64,000 nt of DNA from JAJTFW01 sp046330075 (GCA_046330075.1 JAXLTL010000001.1:434001-498000), one strand, 5' to 3'. Counted from the stretch's first letter, positions 17,526-24,161 are shown. The notes: generated from the letters alone by a model not told the origin. Made by a program: numbers and translations.

Positions 17526-18176
17526 ATGATTCAGGATTCGTTCAGGCATCAGGGGCTGCGCCGGCAGTTGGTAGAACAACTTCGTGAGAAAGGTATTCAA
17601 AACGAATTGGTTCTGGAAGCAATAGGAAAGGTGCCGCGGCATATTTTCATGGATAACGCGTTTCTTGAATTCGCTTATCAGGATAAAGCTTTTCCCATCG
17701 CTTGTGGTCAGACAATTTCTCAACCATATACCGTGGCTTATCAATCGGCTTTGCTTGATCCGAAAAAAGGGGAGAAGGTGCTCGAAATCGGTACAGGTAG
17801 TGGTTACCAATCTGCAGTCCTGGCCGAATTGGGGGCCAAAGTGTTTACCATCGAACGTCATAAACCTCTCCATGAACATACTCGTAAGCGTCTTGATGAA
17901 CTGAATTACTTTACTGTGAAAACGTTTTACGGCGATGGTTTTAAGGGTTTGCCGGCATATGCTCCTTTTGATAAGATTCTGGTGACTTGCGGTGCTCCTG
18001 AAATCCCATTGCCCTTGGTTGATCAACTTAAGCCGGGTGGGGTGTTGGTGATTCCGGTTGGTCCAACCGATGTGCAGGTGATGACCATTGTGCTTAAAAA
18101 ACCCGATGGGTCTACCGAAGTGATTGCATTGGATAAGTTCCGGTTTGTTCCTATGCTTGAAGATAAAGCAAGATAG
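17526..18176 (+). CDS. pcm: Protein-L-isoaspartate O-methyltransferase
   Basis: The 216-residue protein matches PCMT along its length: RRQLVEQLREKGIQNELVLE at the N-terminus, VPRHIFMDNAFLEFAYQDKA, the active-site FPIACGQTISQPYTVAYQSA, SAM motif I as KVLEIGTGSGYQSAVLAELG, and ILVTCGAPEIPLPLVDQLKPGG. The enzyme methylates L-isoaspartyl residues in aged proteins and starts their repair. I chose ATG 17526; the in-frame TTG nine bases upstream lies inside the -7 box. It is a single gene. Confidence 0.97.
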   Translation: MIQDSFRHQGLRRQLVEQLREKGIQNELVLEAIGKVPRHIFMDNAFLEFAYQDKAFPIACGQTISQPYTVAYQSALLDPKKGEKVLEIGTGSGYQSAVLAELGAKVFTIERHKPLHEHTRKRLDELNYFTVKTFYGDGFKGLPAYAPFDKILVTCGAPEIPLPLVDQLKPGGVLVIPVGPTDVQVMTIVLKKPDGSTEVIALDKFRFVPMLEDKAR

Positions 18177-18217
18177 GACTAATTGTCAGTAAATCAGGAT
18201 TTTATAAATCCAATTCC

Positions 18218-18261
18218 TGCCAATTTGACGGAATTATTGCACGACGCACGACAAGTTGGCA
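18218..18261. promoter_or_regulatory. Dyad element upstream of hsp20
   Basis: TGCCAATTTG (18218-18227) and CAAGTTGGCA (18252-18261) form an inverted repeat with 9 of 10 bases matching and a 24-bp spacer. It lies 75-118 bp before the hsp20 ATG. A -7-like TATATTG is at 18288-18294. The position fits an operator for a heat-shock regulator, which is inference. Confidence 0.4.
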
Positions 18262-18335
18262 TGTTTTTATTCCTGTTTCTTGTTTGGTATATTGATTGAA
18301 AAGGGGGTGTCAGAAACCTTAAAAAACTAAAAAAT

Positions 18336-18773
18336 ATGACACTCATTAAATGGCAAAAAGAAAGTCCGGCTCGTACTATTCTTAACTCTGTTGACTTGTT
18401 CAATGATTTCTTCAACGACTTCGCAAGTCCCGAATTCCGTAAATGGAGTTCTCCTGCAGTGAATATCTCTGAAACTGATCAGGCGTATAAGCTCCAGCTG
18501 GCAGTGCCGGGATTGAAGAAAGAAGATTTCAAAATTGCTATTGAAGAAAATACGCTGGTAGTAAGTGCGGAACAGAAGAAAGAGGCTGCTGAGACGACAG
18601 AGAAATACACTCGTAAAGAGTTCTCATTCTCTTCCTTTACCCGGCGTTTCAACTTGCCTGAAAACGTTGATCAGTCAGGAATTGCAGCCGGCTACGAGCA
18701 GGGTGTAATGATGATTACACTTCCGAAGAAATCGGAAGAGAAGCCGAAAATGCGGGAGATTAATATCGGATAA
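18336..18773 (+). CDS. Hsp20/alpha-crystallin family small heat-shock protein
   Basis: The 145-residue protein has the alpha-crystallin domain at about residues 38-130: SPAVNISETDQAYKLQLAVP, GLKKEDFKIAIEENTLVVSA, and FTRRFNLPENVD, with the conserved late A/G-x-L equivalent seen in GVMMITLPKK. The end has a short tail (KMREINIG) that contains the I-x-I motif (INI) used for oligomer contacts. These chaperones bind unfolding proteins without ATP. It is a single gene with an upstream dyad and a strong terminator. Confidence 0.96.
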   Translation: MTLIKWQKESPARTILNSVDLFNDFFNDFASPEFRKWSSPAVNISETDQAYKLQLAVPGLKKEDFKIAIEENTLVVSAEQKKEAAETTEKYTRKEFSFSSFTRRFNLPENVDQSGIAAGYEQGVMMITLPKKSEEKPKMREINIG

Positions 18774-18805
18774 TTAATACGGAAAAACCGTAACGTAAAT
18801 CAGGT

Positions 18806-18840
18806 AACCGGACTTCACGTGGTGGAGCCCGGTTTTTTTA
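18806..18840 (+). terminator. Terminator of hsp20
   Basis: ACCGGaCTTCAC pairs with GTGGAGcCCGGT (one mismatch, one wobble), followed by seven T. Confidence 0.8.
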
Positions 18841-18885
18841 TGTTGGCTGGAATTCATGAAGCCTAATTAGCACTGGTGAATTGGC

Positions 18886-18893
18886 TAATTTCG
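18886..18893 (+). promoter_or_regulatory. -7-like box of the surE operon
   Basis: TAATTTCG, one base off TAnnTTTG, ends 13 nt before the surE ATG. Confidence 0.45.
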
Positions 18894-18906
18894 CAGGAAC
18901 ATACCT

Positions 18907-19710
18907 ATGACAACAAAGAAATCCAATTCAGCGAAAGGGAAGAATAAACCTGTAATTCTGGTCACGAACGATGATGGAATCACCGCACCGGGTATCCGGA
19001 ATCTGGTGGAAGCGATGAAACCCTTTGGACAGGTGATTGTGGTGGCACCTGATAGCCCTCAATCAGCAATGGGGCACGCCATCACGATTAATCGTCCATT
19101 ACGGTTGGATAAAGTGCAGGTTTTTGAAGGTGTTGATTCCTGGCAATGTTCTGGTACACCGGTGGATTGTGTCAAACTTGCCGTGAATCAGATTCTGCAC
19201 AGAAAACCCGATTTATGTGTTTCAGGGATTAATCACGGTTCCAATTCATCCATTAACGTTATCTACTCCGGAACGATGTCGGCTGCTATGGAAGGTGCAA
19301 TTGAAGGGATTCCGAGTATTGGATTTTCGCTCTTGAATTATAGTCTTCAGGCCGATTTTGGTCCGGCGAGAAAAATGGTCGGTAAGGTGGTGAAGAATGT
19401 TCTTCGTGTCGGACTTCCGGAAAACACATTGCTCAATGTAAATATTCCCAGTTTACCACTTTCAAAGATTAAAGGCATTAAAATCTGTCGTCAGGCTAAT
19501 GCTAAATGGAAGGAGGAATTCGACCATCGTAAAGATCCCAATGGCCGTGACTATTATTGGTTAACAGGTAAGTTTATCAATTTTGATACAGGTAATGATA
19601 CCGATGAGTATGCACTGAGCAAAGGATATGTATCGGTTGTCCCGGTACAGTTTGATTTTACGGCACATCATGCGATTCCACATCTGAATGCTGTGAATTG
19701 GAATGAGTAA
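18907..19710 (+). CDS. surE: 5'/3'-nucleotidase SurE
   Basis: The 267-residue protein carries the SurE metal-binding signature VILVTNDDGITAPGIRNLVE at residues 13-32 after a short Lys-rich N-terminus, then VVAPDSPQSAMGHAITINRP, CSGTPVDCVKLA, and SGINHGSNSSINVIYSGTMS. SurE removes phosphate from nucleoside 5'- and 3'-monophosphates and from short polyphosphate, using a divalent metal held by the Asp pair and Asn/Ser. First gene of an operon that continues through two small membrane proteins to lpxB. Confidence 0.97.
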   Translation: MTTKKSNSAKGKNKPVILVTNDDGITAPGIRNLVEAMKPFGQVIVVAPDSPQSAMGHAITINRPLRLDKVQVFEGVDSWQCSGTPVDCVKLAVNQILHRKPDLCVSGINHGSNSSINVIYSGTMSAAMEGAIEGIPSIGFSLLNYSLQADFGPARKMVGKVVKNVLRVGLPENTLLNVNIPSLPLSKIKGIKICRQANAKWKEEFDHRKDPNGRDYYWLTGKFINFDTGNDTDEYALSKGYVSVVPVQFDFTAHHAIPHLNAVNWNE

Positions 19711-20014
19711 CCTCTTTATGAAGGATACAATGGCTGCCGGAATCTATCTCGGTTTACTGGTGATGGCAGCTTCATTTATCATCCTTAAAAGCATCGATTA
19801 TCTGTTCCTGGTAGCATTCGATTTTCCATTATTCCGTAAACCTGATACACTGCAACTTCTGGTACTCACTACATTGGCCTTCTTATTCCGTTATCAGTTC
19901 AAGACGGAGCGAACAGAAAATGGAAAAGGAGTATTCCTTGTTACTTTTATTTCAACCATTGGTTATCTCGTGATCAAGAAGTTTAATTTTGCACCATGGC
20001 CCGACTTAAGTTAA
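19703..20014 (+). CDS. Small hypothetical membrane protein (surE-lpxB operon, first)
   Basis: A 103-residue protein with about three hydrophobic segments (residues 12-38, 47-62 and 78-92) and a basic loop between the second and third. It overlaps surE by 8 bp and the next gene by 19 bp, so translation is probably coupled. No family recognised. Placement directly before lpxB suggests an envelope role. Confidence 0.7.
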   Translation: MSNLFMKDTMAAGIYLGLLVMAASFIILKSIDYLFLVAFDFPLFRKPDTLQLLVLTTLAFLFRYQFKTERTENGKGVFLVTFISTIGYLVIKKFNFAPWPDLS

Positions 20015-20295
20015 AAGATCAGTTTATGACCGGATTCGTTCCTGCTTTGTTGCTGCCCTTACTGGGTTTTTACATCTATTATCTTCTGTTTTTTGGGTAC
20101 ATGACATTTGATGGATTTGTAGACCACGTGGTACGTTCGAATCTGGCCGTATCTGTGCTGAGTCTTGGAGTGATTCTGAACCTGGGACTTTTCTTCTTAT
20201 ATTACGTGAAGGAAATTGATAAAGCTGCAAGAGGGGTCATTGGAGCTACATTCCTGTATGCATTTGTGGTTTTATACTTTAAAATTCTGGCATGA
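19996..20295 (+). CDS. Small hypothetical membrane protein (surE-lpxB operon, second)
   Basis: A 99-residue protein with three predicted transmembrane helices (about residues 11-35, 48-70 and 79-98) and few charged loops. Its start overlaps the previous gene by 19 bp and its stop overlaps lpxB by 4 bp. I have seen proteins of this kind beside Bacteroidota lpxB but know no function. It has no resemblance to LpxB itself, so it is not a split domain. Confidence 0.75.
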   Translation: MARLKLKDQFMTGFVPALLLPLLGFYIYYLLFFGYMTFDGFVDHVVRSNLAVSVLSLGVILNLGLFFLYYVKEIDKAARGVIGATFLYAFVVLYFKILA

Positions 20296-21407
20296 AGTAT
20301 TATATCATTGCCGGAGAGGCCTCGGGTGATTTGCATGGCAGTAACCTGATAAGGGCCATCAGGAAAAAGGATCCTGATGCTGATTTTCGTTGTTGGGGTG
20401 GTGATCTCATGCAGGATGCCGGTGCAGTGATCGTAAAGCATTATCGTGATCTGGCATTCATGGGTTTTCTGGAAGTGGTTGCAAATCTTCGAACGATCCT
20501 TAAAAATCTTGATTTGTGTAAAAAGGACATTCTTGATTATGCCCCGGATACCGTGATCTTTATTGATTACCCCGGTTTCAACCTGCGCATGGCCGAATTC
20601 GTTAAGCTCGCAGGAATCAAAACGATTTATTACATCTCCCCGCAAATATGGGCTTGGAAGGAGTCCAGGATTCATAAGATCAAAAAAAATATTGACCATA
20701 TGCTCGTTATTCTCCCTTTTGAAAAGGAGTTTTACAGGAAATGGCAAATGGAGGTGGATTTTGTCGGACATCCGTTATTGGATGCAATCGGACATCAGGC
20801 TTGGTCAGCATCTGATTGGCGCTCGAATAACAGGATTCCTGAAAACAGTAAAATACTGGCAATTTTACCGGGTAGCCGTAAACAGGAAATAACAACCATG
20901 CTGCCAATTATGCTGGAAACAGCAGAACGGATGAAGGATTTCCATTGCATTATCGCAATGGCTCCGTCTCAACCCGAGCGATTTTATCGTGAAATTATTG
21001 GCGACCGCACGGATGTTACCTTGATGCAGGGAGAAACTTATGCGATTCTTTCGCAGGCAAGATTGGCCATGGTAACCAGCGGAACTGCAACGCTTGAAAC
21101 AGCATTGTTCAATGTTCCTGAAGTGGTATGTTATAAAGGAAATGTAGTATCATACTGGATTGCAAGGCAGCTTGTAAAAGTTAAGTATATCTCATTGGTT
21201 AACCTCGTAATGGATCATGAAGTGGTGAAGGAACTGATACAGGATGAATTTTCAGCAGATCGATTATTTATGGAATTAAAGAAGCTTGCGGCAGATGGAC
21301 CGGAACGCTCCGCCATGATGAACCAATATGCAGAGCTGAAGAAAAAGCTTGGAGGACAAGGCGCATCTGAAAACGCAGCAGCACTAATTATCAAATATTT
21401 ATCGTAG
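20292..21407 (+). CDS. lpxB: Lipid-A-disaccharide synthase
   Basis: The 371-residue GT-B protein begins MKYYIIAGEASGDLHGSNLI, the LpxB hallmark, followed by FRCWGGDLMQDAGA, GFLEVVANL, IDYPGFNLRMA and YYISPQIWAWKESRIHKIKK. The C-terminal half has LPGSRKQEI and the site TSGTATLETALFNVPEVVCY. LpxB joins UDP-2,3-diacylglucosamine with lipid X to form the lipid A disaccharide at the inner membrane. Length is normal. It ends the surE operon and is followed by a hairpin shared with the convergent ssb gene. Confidence 0.98.
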   Translation: MKYYIIAGEASGDLHGSNLIRAIRKKDPDADFRCWGGDLMQDAGAVIVKHYRDLAFMGFLEVVANLRTILKNLDLCKKDILDYAPDTVIFIDYPGFNLRMAEFVKLAGIKTIYYISPQIWAWKESRIHKIKKNIDHMLVILPFEKEFYRKWQMEVDFVGHPLLDAIGHQAWSASDWRSNNRIPENSKILAILPGSRKQEITTMLPIMLETAERMKDFHCIIAMAPSQPERFYREIIGDRTDVTLMQGETYAILSQARLAMVTSGTATLETALFNVPEVVCYKGNVVSYWIARQLVKVKYISLVNLVMDHEVVKELIQDEFSADRLFMELKKLAADGPERSAMMNQYAELKKKLGGQGASENAAALIIKYLS

Positions 21408-21432
21408 TAAATTTAAAGTTTAAATTTAAATA

Positions 21433-21459
21433 AAAAGGCTGCCCAATCGATGGGCAGCC
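21433..21459 (-). terminator. Terminator of ssb, between convergent lpxB and ssb
   Basis: GGCTGCCCA and TGGGCAGCC form a perfect 9-bp stem around ATCGA. On the - strand it is followed by TTTTTA, so it is a good terminator for ssb. On the + strand there is no T run. Confidence 0.85.
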
Positions 21460-21485
21460 CGTTCAATTTGCTTTGAAGTGTTTTG

Positions 21486-21842
21486 TTATTCTTCCACTTC
21501 AACATGTTTAGTGGCCTTCACGGCATAAACTTCATTGACCACCACTTCTGTGTAGGTTCGCTTTTGCCCCTGTTTGTCCAGGTAGGAGCGATTCACGAGT
21601 TTCCCTTCAATGGAAACCTGTGTGCCGGTCTGCGTGTTTTTTGCGAAGTACTCGGCTGGTTTTCCCCAGGCAATAAGATTATGCCATTGGGTTTCGGTGT
21701 GACGTTCACCTTTGTTGTCTTTGTAAGTATCGTTCGTAGCGAGTGATACTTTGGCGAGTTTTTTACCACCGTCGAACTCTTTGATTTCGGGATTATGCCC
21801 GAGGTGTCCCATCAGAAGGACTCTGTTTTTTGTTGGATACAT
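21486..21842 (-). CDS. ssb: Single-stranded DNA-binding protein, short form
   Basis: From ATG 21842 (MYPTKNRVLLMGHLGHNPEI) the protein has 118 residues and is essentially one OB fold: KKLAKVSLATNDTYKDNKG, HTETQWHNLIAWGKPAEYFA, TGTQVSIEGKLVNRSY and TYTEVVVNEVYAVKA. It lacks the Gly/Pro-rich linker and the acidic DDDIPF-type tip that recruits partners, ending in KHVEVEE. An upstream in-frame ATG (21902) would add 20 non-conserved residues. Short SSBs of this type are usually second copies beside a full-length chromosomal SSB. Confidence 0.92.
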   Translation of the reverse strand: MYPTKNRVLLMGHLGHNPEIKEFDGGKKLAKVSLATNDTYKDNKGERHTETQWHNLIAWGKPAEYFAKNTQTGTQVSIEGKLVNRSYLDKQGQKRTYTEVVVNEVYAVKATKHVEVEE

Positions 21843-22286
21843 TGCTTTTGTTTTTAGAGTTTGTTTGAAGAACGATGCCTGCATCTGTTGTCGACGGTGC
21901 AAATATGTGATGGGGTACCGGGGATAGTCGTATGATAAATACTTACATCCGGATACAAATGATTAAACGGCGTCATGTAACTGATAATCAAATATATGTG
22001 TCAAATGGCAGGAACGATGCTTCGGAATTCTGTAGGATCAACTATAAACCAAACTGCATTCCCCGGATGGGAGGATATAAAATGTTTGTATCCGTTTATT
22101 TTTATGGCGTTATTTAATTAATAATCAGCTAATTAATACAACGCTGTTCAAAATCGGAATTCCATTAACCTTGTAAACGCACATTGTGCATATAATTTAG
22201 CTGCACGTTCTTAATGACTCACGGAAATTTTTCATTTGGCCGGAGCAATGTTAGCTTGACTATAACCACTTTAAAATAAGCAATTT
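21843..22286. other. Intergenic stretch between ssb and the zinc-ribbon gene
   Basis: About 440 bp with no gene I would support. A 61-codon frame at 21932-22117 has no family features and is probably chance. The stretch holds the divergent promoters, including the one at 22171-22200. Confidence 0.6.
22171..22200 (+). promoter_or_regulatory. Promoter upstream of the zinc-ribbon gene
   Basis: TTG (22171-22173) and TAATTTAG (22193-22200) are separated by 19 bp, fitting a Bacteroidota -33/-7 pair with one -7 mismatch. It predicts a leader of about 80 nt. Confidence 0.45.
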
Positions 22287-22772
22287 ATGAAAAAAAACTG
22301 TAAAGAATGCGGTGAACCGTTCCTGGGACGGACCGATAAAAAATTCTGCGGAGATCTCTGCAGGAACGCGTATCACAATAAGTCAAATGGCTACCGAAAT
22401 GCCTTGATTCGTCATGTAAACCATAAACTCAGGCGCAACCGGAGTATTCTGGCTGAATTGTTCAACCGGGATGTCTTTGAAATTACGCTGGAGGAACTGA
22501 GTTTTCTGGGTTTTGATCTGCGCTTTTACACGCAGGAAAATAAGTTATCGGATCAATGGTTCCGGTTTTGTTATGATTTTGGGTATCATCTGGATGAAGA
22601 AAGCTTATATGTAAGCATTATTGATAAGCCATATAAAAATAGGCGGGAGGCAAGAGAAATTTCAAATGCAGCGGAATCACCCGTTAAATACCTTGATGCT
22701 GGTGCTGGTAAAGATGTAGCAGTTAGAACCGGAAACGTTGATCCAACCTCAAAGCAAATAGGAAACTCCTGA
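22287..22772 (+). CDS. Small protein with an N-terminal CxxC...CxxxC zinc ribbon
   Basis: A 161-residue protein whose first 25 residues form a treble-clef or zinc-ribbon knuckle: CKECGEPF, then KKFCGDLCRNAYHN, giving CxxC and CxxxC pairs. This matches the DUF2116-type Zn ribbon found in many Bacteroidota small proteins. The rest is alpha-helical (AYHNKSNGYRNALIRHVNHK, RNRSILAELFNRDVFEITLE) with a disordered tail. A nucleic-acid-binding role is inferred from the knuckle. It is the left neighbour of the hairpin-bracketed islet. Confidence 0.85.
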   Translation: MKKNCKECGEPFLGRTDKKFCGDLCRNAYHNKSNGYRNALIRHVNHKLRRNRSILAELFNRDVFEITLEELSFLGFDLRFYTQENKLSDQWFRFCYDFGYHLDEESLYVSIIDKPYKNRREAREISNAAESPVKYLDAGAGKDVAVRTGNVDPTSKQIGNS

Positions 22773-22820
22773 TGGATTGGAGGTTTTCAGTGACGGGTTA
22801 ATCCAGGTCCGATGATTATC

Positions 22821-22912
22821 GCTATTTAACATAACTGGTGATATCAATGGATTTACCGGCCATAATTCCGCCAATCCTTCATTATAATGTTATGACGTTA
22901 TGTTAACATAGC
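22821..22912. repeat. Outer left hairpin (L1) of the islet
   Basis: GCTATTTAACATAAC (22821-22835) pairs with GTTATGTTAACATAGC (22897-22912), differing by one inserted base. Inside it GGATT and GGC (from 22849) pair with GCC and AATCC (to 22877), with a TACC bulge. The outer words ATTTAAC fits RYYYAAC, the simple-site motif of integron attC sites; the other end fits GTTRRRY poorly. Confidence 0.75.
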
Positions 22913-22929
22913 TTCGGTAGTGCGTTGCC

Positions 22930-23089
22930 GTTATCATTAAAGGTTGCGACCTCTGCGCAAAAACCGAAGCGGATTAAGTAGCTTTGAAAAAGCGAAAGAC
23001 GCTGTTTTTGCGCAGAGGTCGCAACCGTTCGCAAGGGAGGCGTGTCAGCGAATGCTGACCGAGAGCATCCCGAAGCGATTAATGATAAC
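22930..23089. repeat. Inner left hairpin (L2), with a perfect 22-bp stem
   Basis: Positions 22942-22963 and 23005-23026 are perfect 22-bp inverted repeats (arm starts GGTTGCGACCTCTGCGC) around a 41-nt loop. Outside them GTTATCATTAA (22930-22940) pairs with TTAATGATAAC (23079-23089), also perfectly, with a 52-nt branch on the right side that has its own hairpin GTCAGC-GAAT-GCTGAC (23044-23059). The gene-free stretch 22773-23150 is taken up mainly by L1 and L2. Confidence 0.9.
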
Positions 23090-23150
23090 AGGGATGGATG
23101 CTTATTTCGGTTTCGGAAGTGGTGGAGGGATACTTTCGGGTGGTTGTATC

Positions 23151-23567
23151 TTAATGACAATGGCACTTGTGGTAAAACTCCCATATCTGAATCAAAGTGT
23201 ACCAAAGGGCAAAGACACCAATTACCGCTAATGCCAATTGCAAGCGGTTCGCATCTTTTTGTATCCGTATTTGGAGCAATTGTAATTCTTGATTTTTACG
23301 ATCACGAAAATCACGATCAAGTTTCTGCCGATGATACCCACCGCTTTCTATAAAGTAGGTTCCTAAAAATGTAATTGATATGGTGGTATGATGAGGATCG
23401 TGATGTTCATTTATAATTTTCGCATATTTATCCTCAGTTAACTTATCTATAACTAACATCAAATCATCAGCAGTTAAGCTGTGTCCGAATCTATTGATAC
23501 ACGCCAATAACGAATCCTCTTGTTTTATGTCTGTGATAAAAGTCTTCTTGTAAATATTTAGCCTCAT
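23151..23567 (-). CDS. Hypothetical small protein with a C-terminal membrane anchor
   Basis: A 138-residue protein: an N-terminal soluble helical part, a charged middle that could form a coiled coil (about residues 80-110, RQKLDRDFRDRKNQELQLLQ), then one transmembrane helix (about 112-130, LALAVIGVFALWYTLIQIWE) and a His/Cys-rich end (HKCHCH). No family recognised. A -7-like TAATTTTTG lies on the - strand at 23588-23596, about 20 nt before the ATG. Its start codon overlaps by 2 bp the start of the opposing + strand frame. It is bounded downstream by hairpin L2. Confidence 0.6.
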   Translation of the reverse strand: MRLNIYKKTFITDIKQEDSLLACINRFGHSLTADDLMLVIDKLTEDKYAKIINEHHDPHHTTISITFLGTYFIESGGYHRQKLDRDFRDRKNQELQLLQIRIQKDANRLQLALAVIGVFALWYTLIQIWEFYHKCHCH

Positions 23568-23838
23568 GAATCATATAATAACTACTGCAAAAATTATCGG
23601 ATTAACCTTATCTGCAATCGGGTTTATCCTATCTTGTTATTTGTACTATAAATACATCTGGAAGATGACACCAGAGGAATTTTGGTCAACATATACGGTA
23701 TATGGAAGCGACAAACTGAGCGAAAAAGCCAAGAACAATAAGCGTAATCCCTACCTTAGATCGTTGGTATATTTTTTTATTATACTCGCTATTCTTGTCT
23801 GTTATCTGCTCGTAATACGTTTCAATTTTAACTTTTGA
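23566..23838 (+). CDS. Possible small two-helix membrane protein, antisense to its neighbour
   Basis: A 90-codon frame with two clear hydrophobic helices (about residues 8-30 and 66-86) separated by a charged, aromatic loop (MTPEEFWSTYTVYGSDKLSE). The composition looks protein-like, but 153 bp overlap the - strand gene at 23686-23913, which has the better promoter. Hydrophobic codons on one strand tend to give hydrophilic ones on the other, so one of the two could be a shadow. I keep it as an alternative call. Confidence 0.35.
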   Translation: MNHIITTAKIIGLTLSAIGFILSCYLYYKYIWKMTPEEFWSTYTVYGSDKLSEKAKNNKRNPYLRSLVYFFIILAILVCYLLVIRFNFNF

Positions 23839-23913
23839 TGGTAGTCCGTAGATATACAATAAAATTGATCCGATAAGACCTAATACTTGTCCTGCAATGT
23901 TTAGTATTTCCAT
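23686..23913 (-). CDS. Small two-helix membrane protein
   Basis: From ATG 23913 the protein has 75 residues: helix 1 at about 5-24 (NIAGQVLGLIGSILLYIYGL), a charged loop (PSKVKIETYYEQITDKNSEY), and helix 2 at about 50-68 (GITLIVLGFFAQFVASIY). I recall similar helix-loop-helix small proteins, with a GLIGSxxLxxxGLP first helix, scattered through cassette-like or accessory contexts in Bacteroidota and Proteobacteria. A perfect -7 box ends 4 nt before the ATG, which decides this start over an upstream in-frame ATG at 24000 that lies inside hairpin R2. Confidence 0.6.
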   Translation of the reverse strand: MEILNIAGQVLGLIGSILLYIYGLPSKVKIETYYEQITDKNSEYNKKIYQRSKVGITLIVLGFFAQFVASIYRIC

Positions 23914-23917
23914 ATCC

Positions 23918-23925
23918 CAAAAATA
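23918..23925 (-). promoter_or_regulatory. -7 box of the 75-residue membrane protein gene
   Basis: Read on the - strand, TATTTTTG ends 4 nt before ATG 23913. The gene would be transcribed from within the islet as a leaderless message. Confidence 0.5.
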
Positions 23926-23945
23926 GCAAATCCGCTTTAGCGGAT

Positions 23946-24056
23946 GCCGCTTATCATCCCGCACACGCATGAACGTTGCCGTAACGCTGACAACGCACAC
24001 GGCAATGTTAGGGAGAGTGCGGGATCAGAAACGATGATCCATCCCGTGTGTGCGGC
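23946..24056. repeat. Inner right hairpin (R2) of the islet
   Basis: AACGTTGCCGT (23972-23982) pairs with ACGGCAATGTT (23999-24009) with one mismatch. Outside this, TCCCGCAC (23957-23964) pairs with GTGCGGGA (24017-24024), leaving an internal loop of about 7 nt on each side. GCCGC (23946-23950) can pair with GCGGC (24052-24056). The stem is followed by GTTAGGG, which differs from the attC simple-site motif GTTRRRY in the last base. Confidence 0.8.
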
Positions 24057-24115
24057 TATTTAGCATAGCGTGAATTATATGGCGAAGACATATAATTAAC
24101 ATTATGTTAAATAGC
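24055..24115. repeat. Outer right hairpin (R1) of the islet
   Basis: Arms 24055-24081 and 24089-24115 are 27 nt each, match at 23 of 27 positions (two of the differences are G-T wobbles), and enclose the loop GCGAAGA. The left arm begins GCTATTTAGCATA and the right arm ends TATGTTAAATAGC. GTTAAAT near the end fits the GTTRRRY motif. Its last two bases are shared with the next hairpin, the terminator at 24114-24161. Confidence 0.85.
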
Positions 24116-24161
24116 AATTAATTAAAAATGAGGCAGTTATGCCCCATTTTTAATTAATTGC
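24114..24161. terminator. Large bidirectional terminator hairpin after the TPR gene
   Basis: Arms of 22 nt (24114-24135 and 24140-24161) pair with a single mismatch around the loop GTTA. The GC core (ATG-GGCA/TGCC-CAT) is flanked by AT-rich runs, giving T-rich tails on both strands. It abuts the TPR gene stop directly. Confidence 0.8.

Larger units (their letters stand above)
22821..24115. mobile_element. Candidate mobile islet: small membrane-protein genes between mirrored hairpin pairs
   Basis: The 14-bp word GCTATTTAACATAA at 22821-22834 recurs inverted at 24102-24115 and so brackets 1,295 bp. Within it, each side has an outer AT-rich hairpin (L1, R1) and an inner longer hairpin (L2, R2). 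Between 23151 and 23913 lie two - strand genes for small membrane proteins and one overlapping + strand frame. No transposase or integrase is present, so any mobility would need proteins supplied elsewhere. Possible explanations are integron-type cassettes with attC-like hairpins, a non-autonomous single-strand transposon with subterminal hairpins, or an old insertion between terminators. No target-site duplication is evident. Confidence 0.4.

Noticed and set aside
18252..18270. Sigma-54-like promoter (TTGGCATG) before hsp20
   Set aside because: The -12 GC element is absent at the required spacing.
21932..22117. A 61-codon frame between ssb and the zinc-ribbon gene
   Set aside because: No family features, no promoter match and a random composition.
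22903..23205. A 100-codon - strand frame across hairpin L2
   Set aside because: It runs through the perfect inverted repeat, so its sequence is fixed by the stem; no domain is seen.
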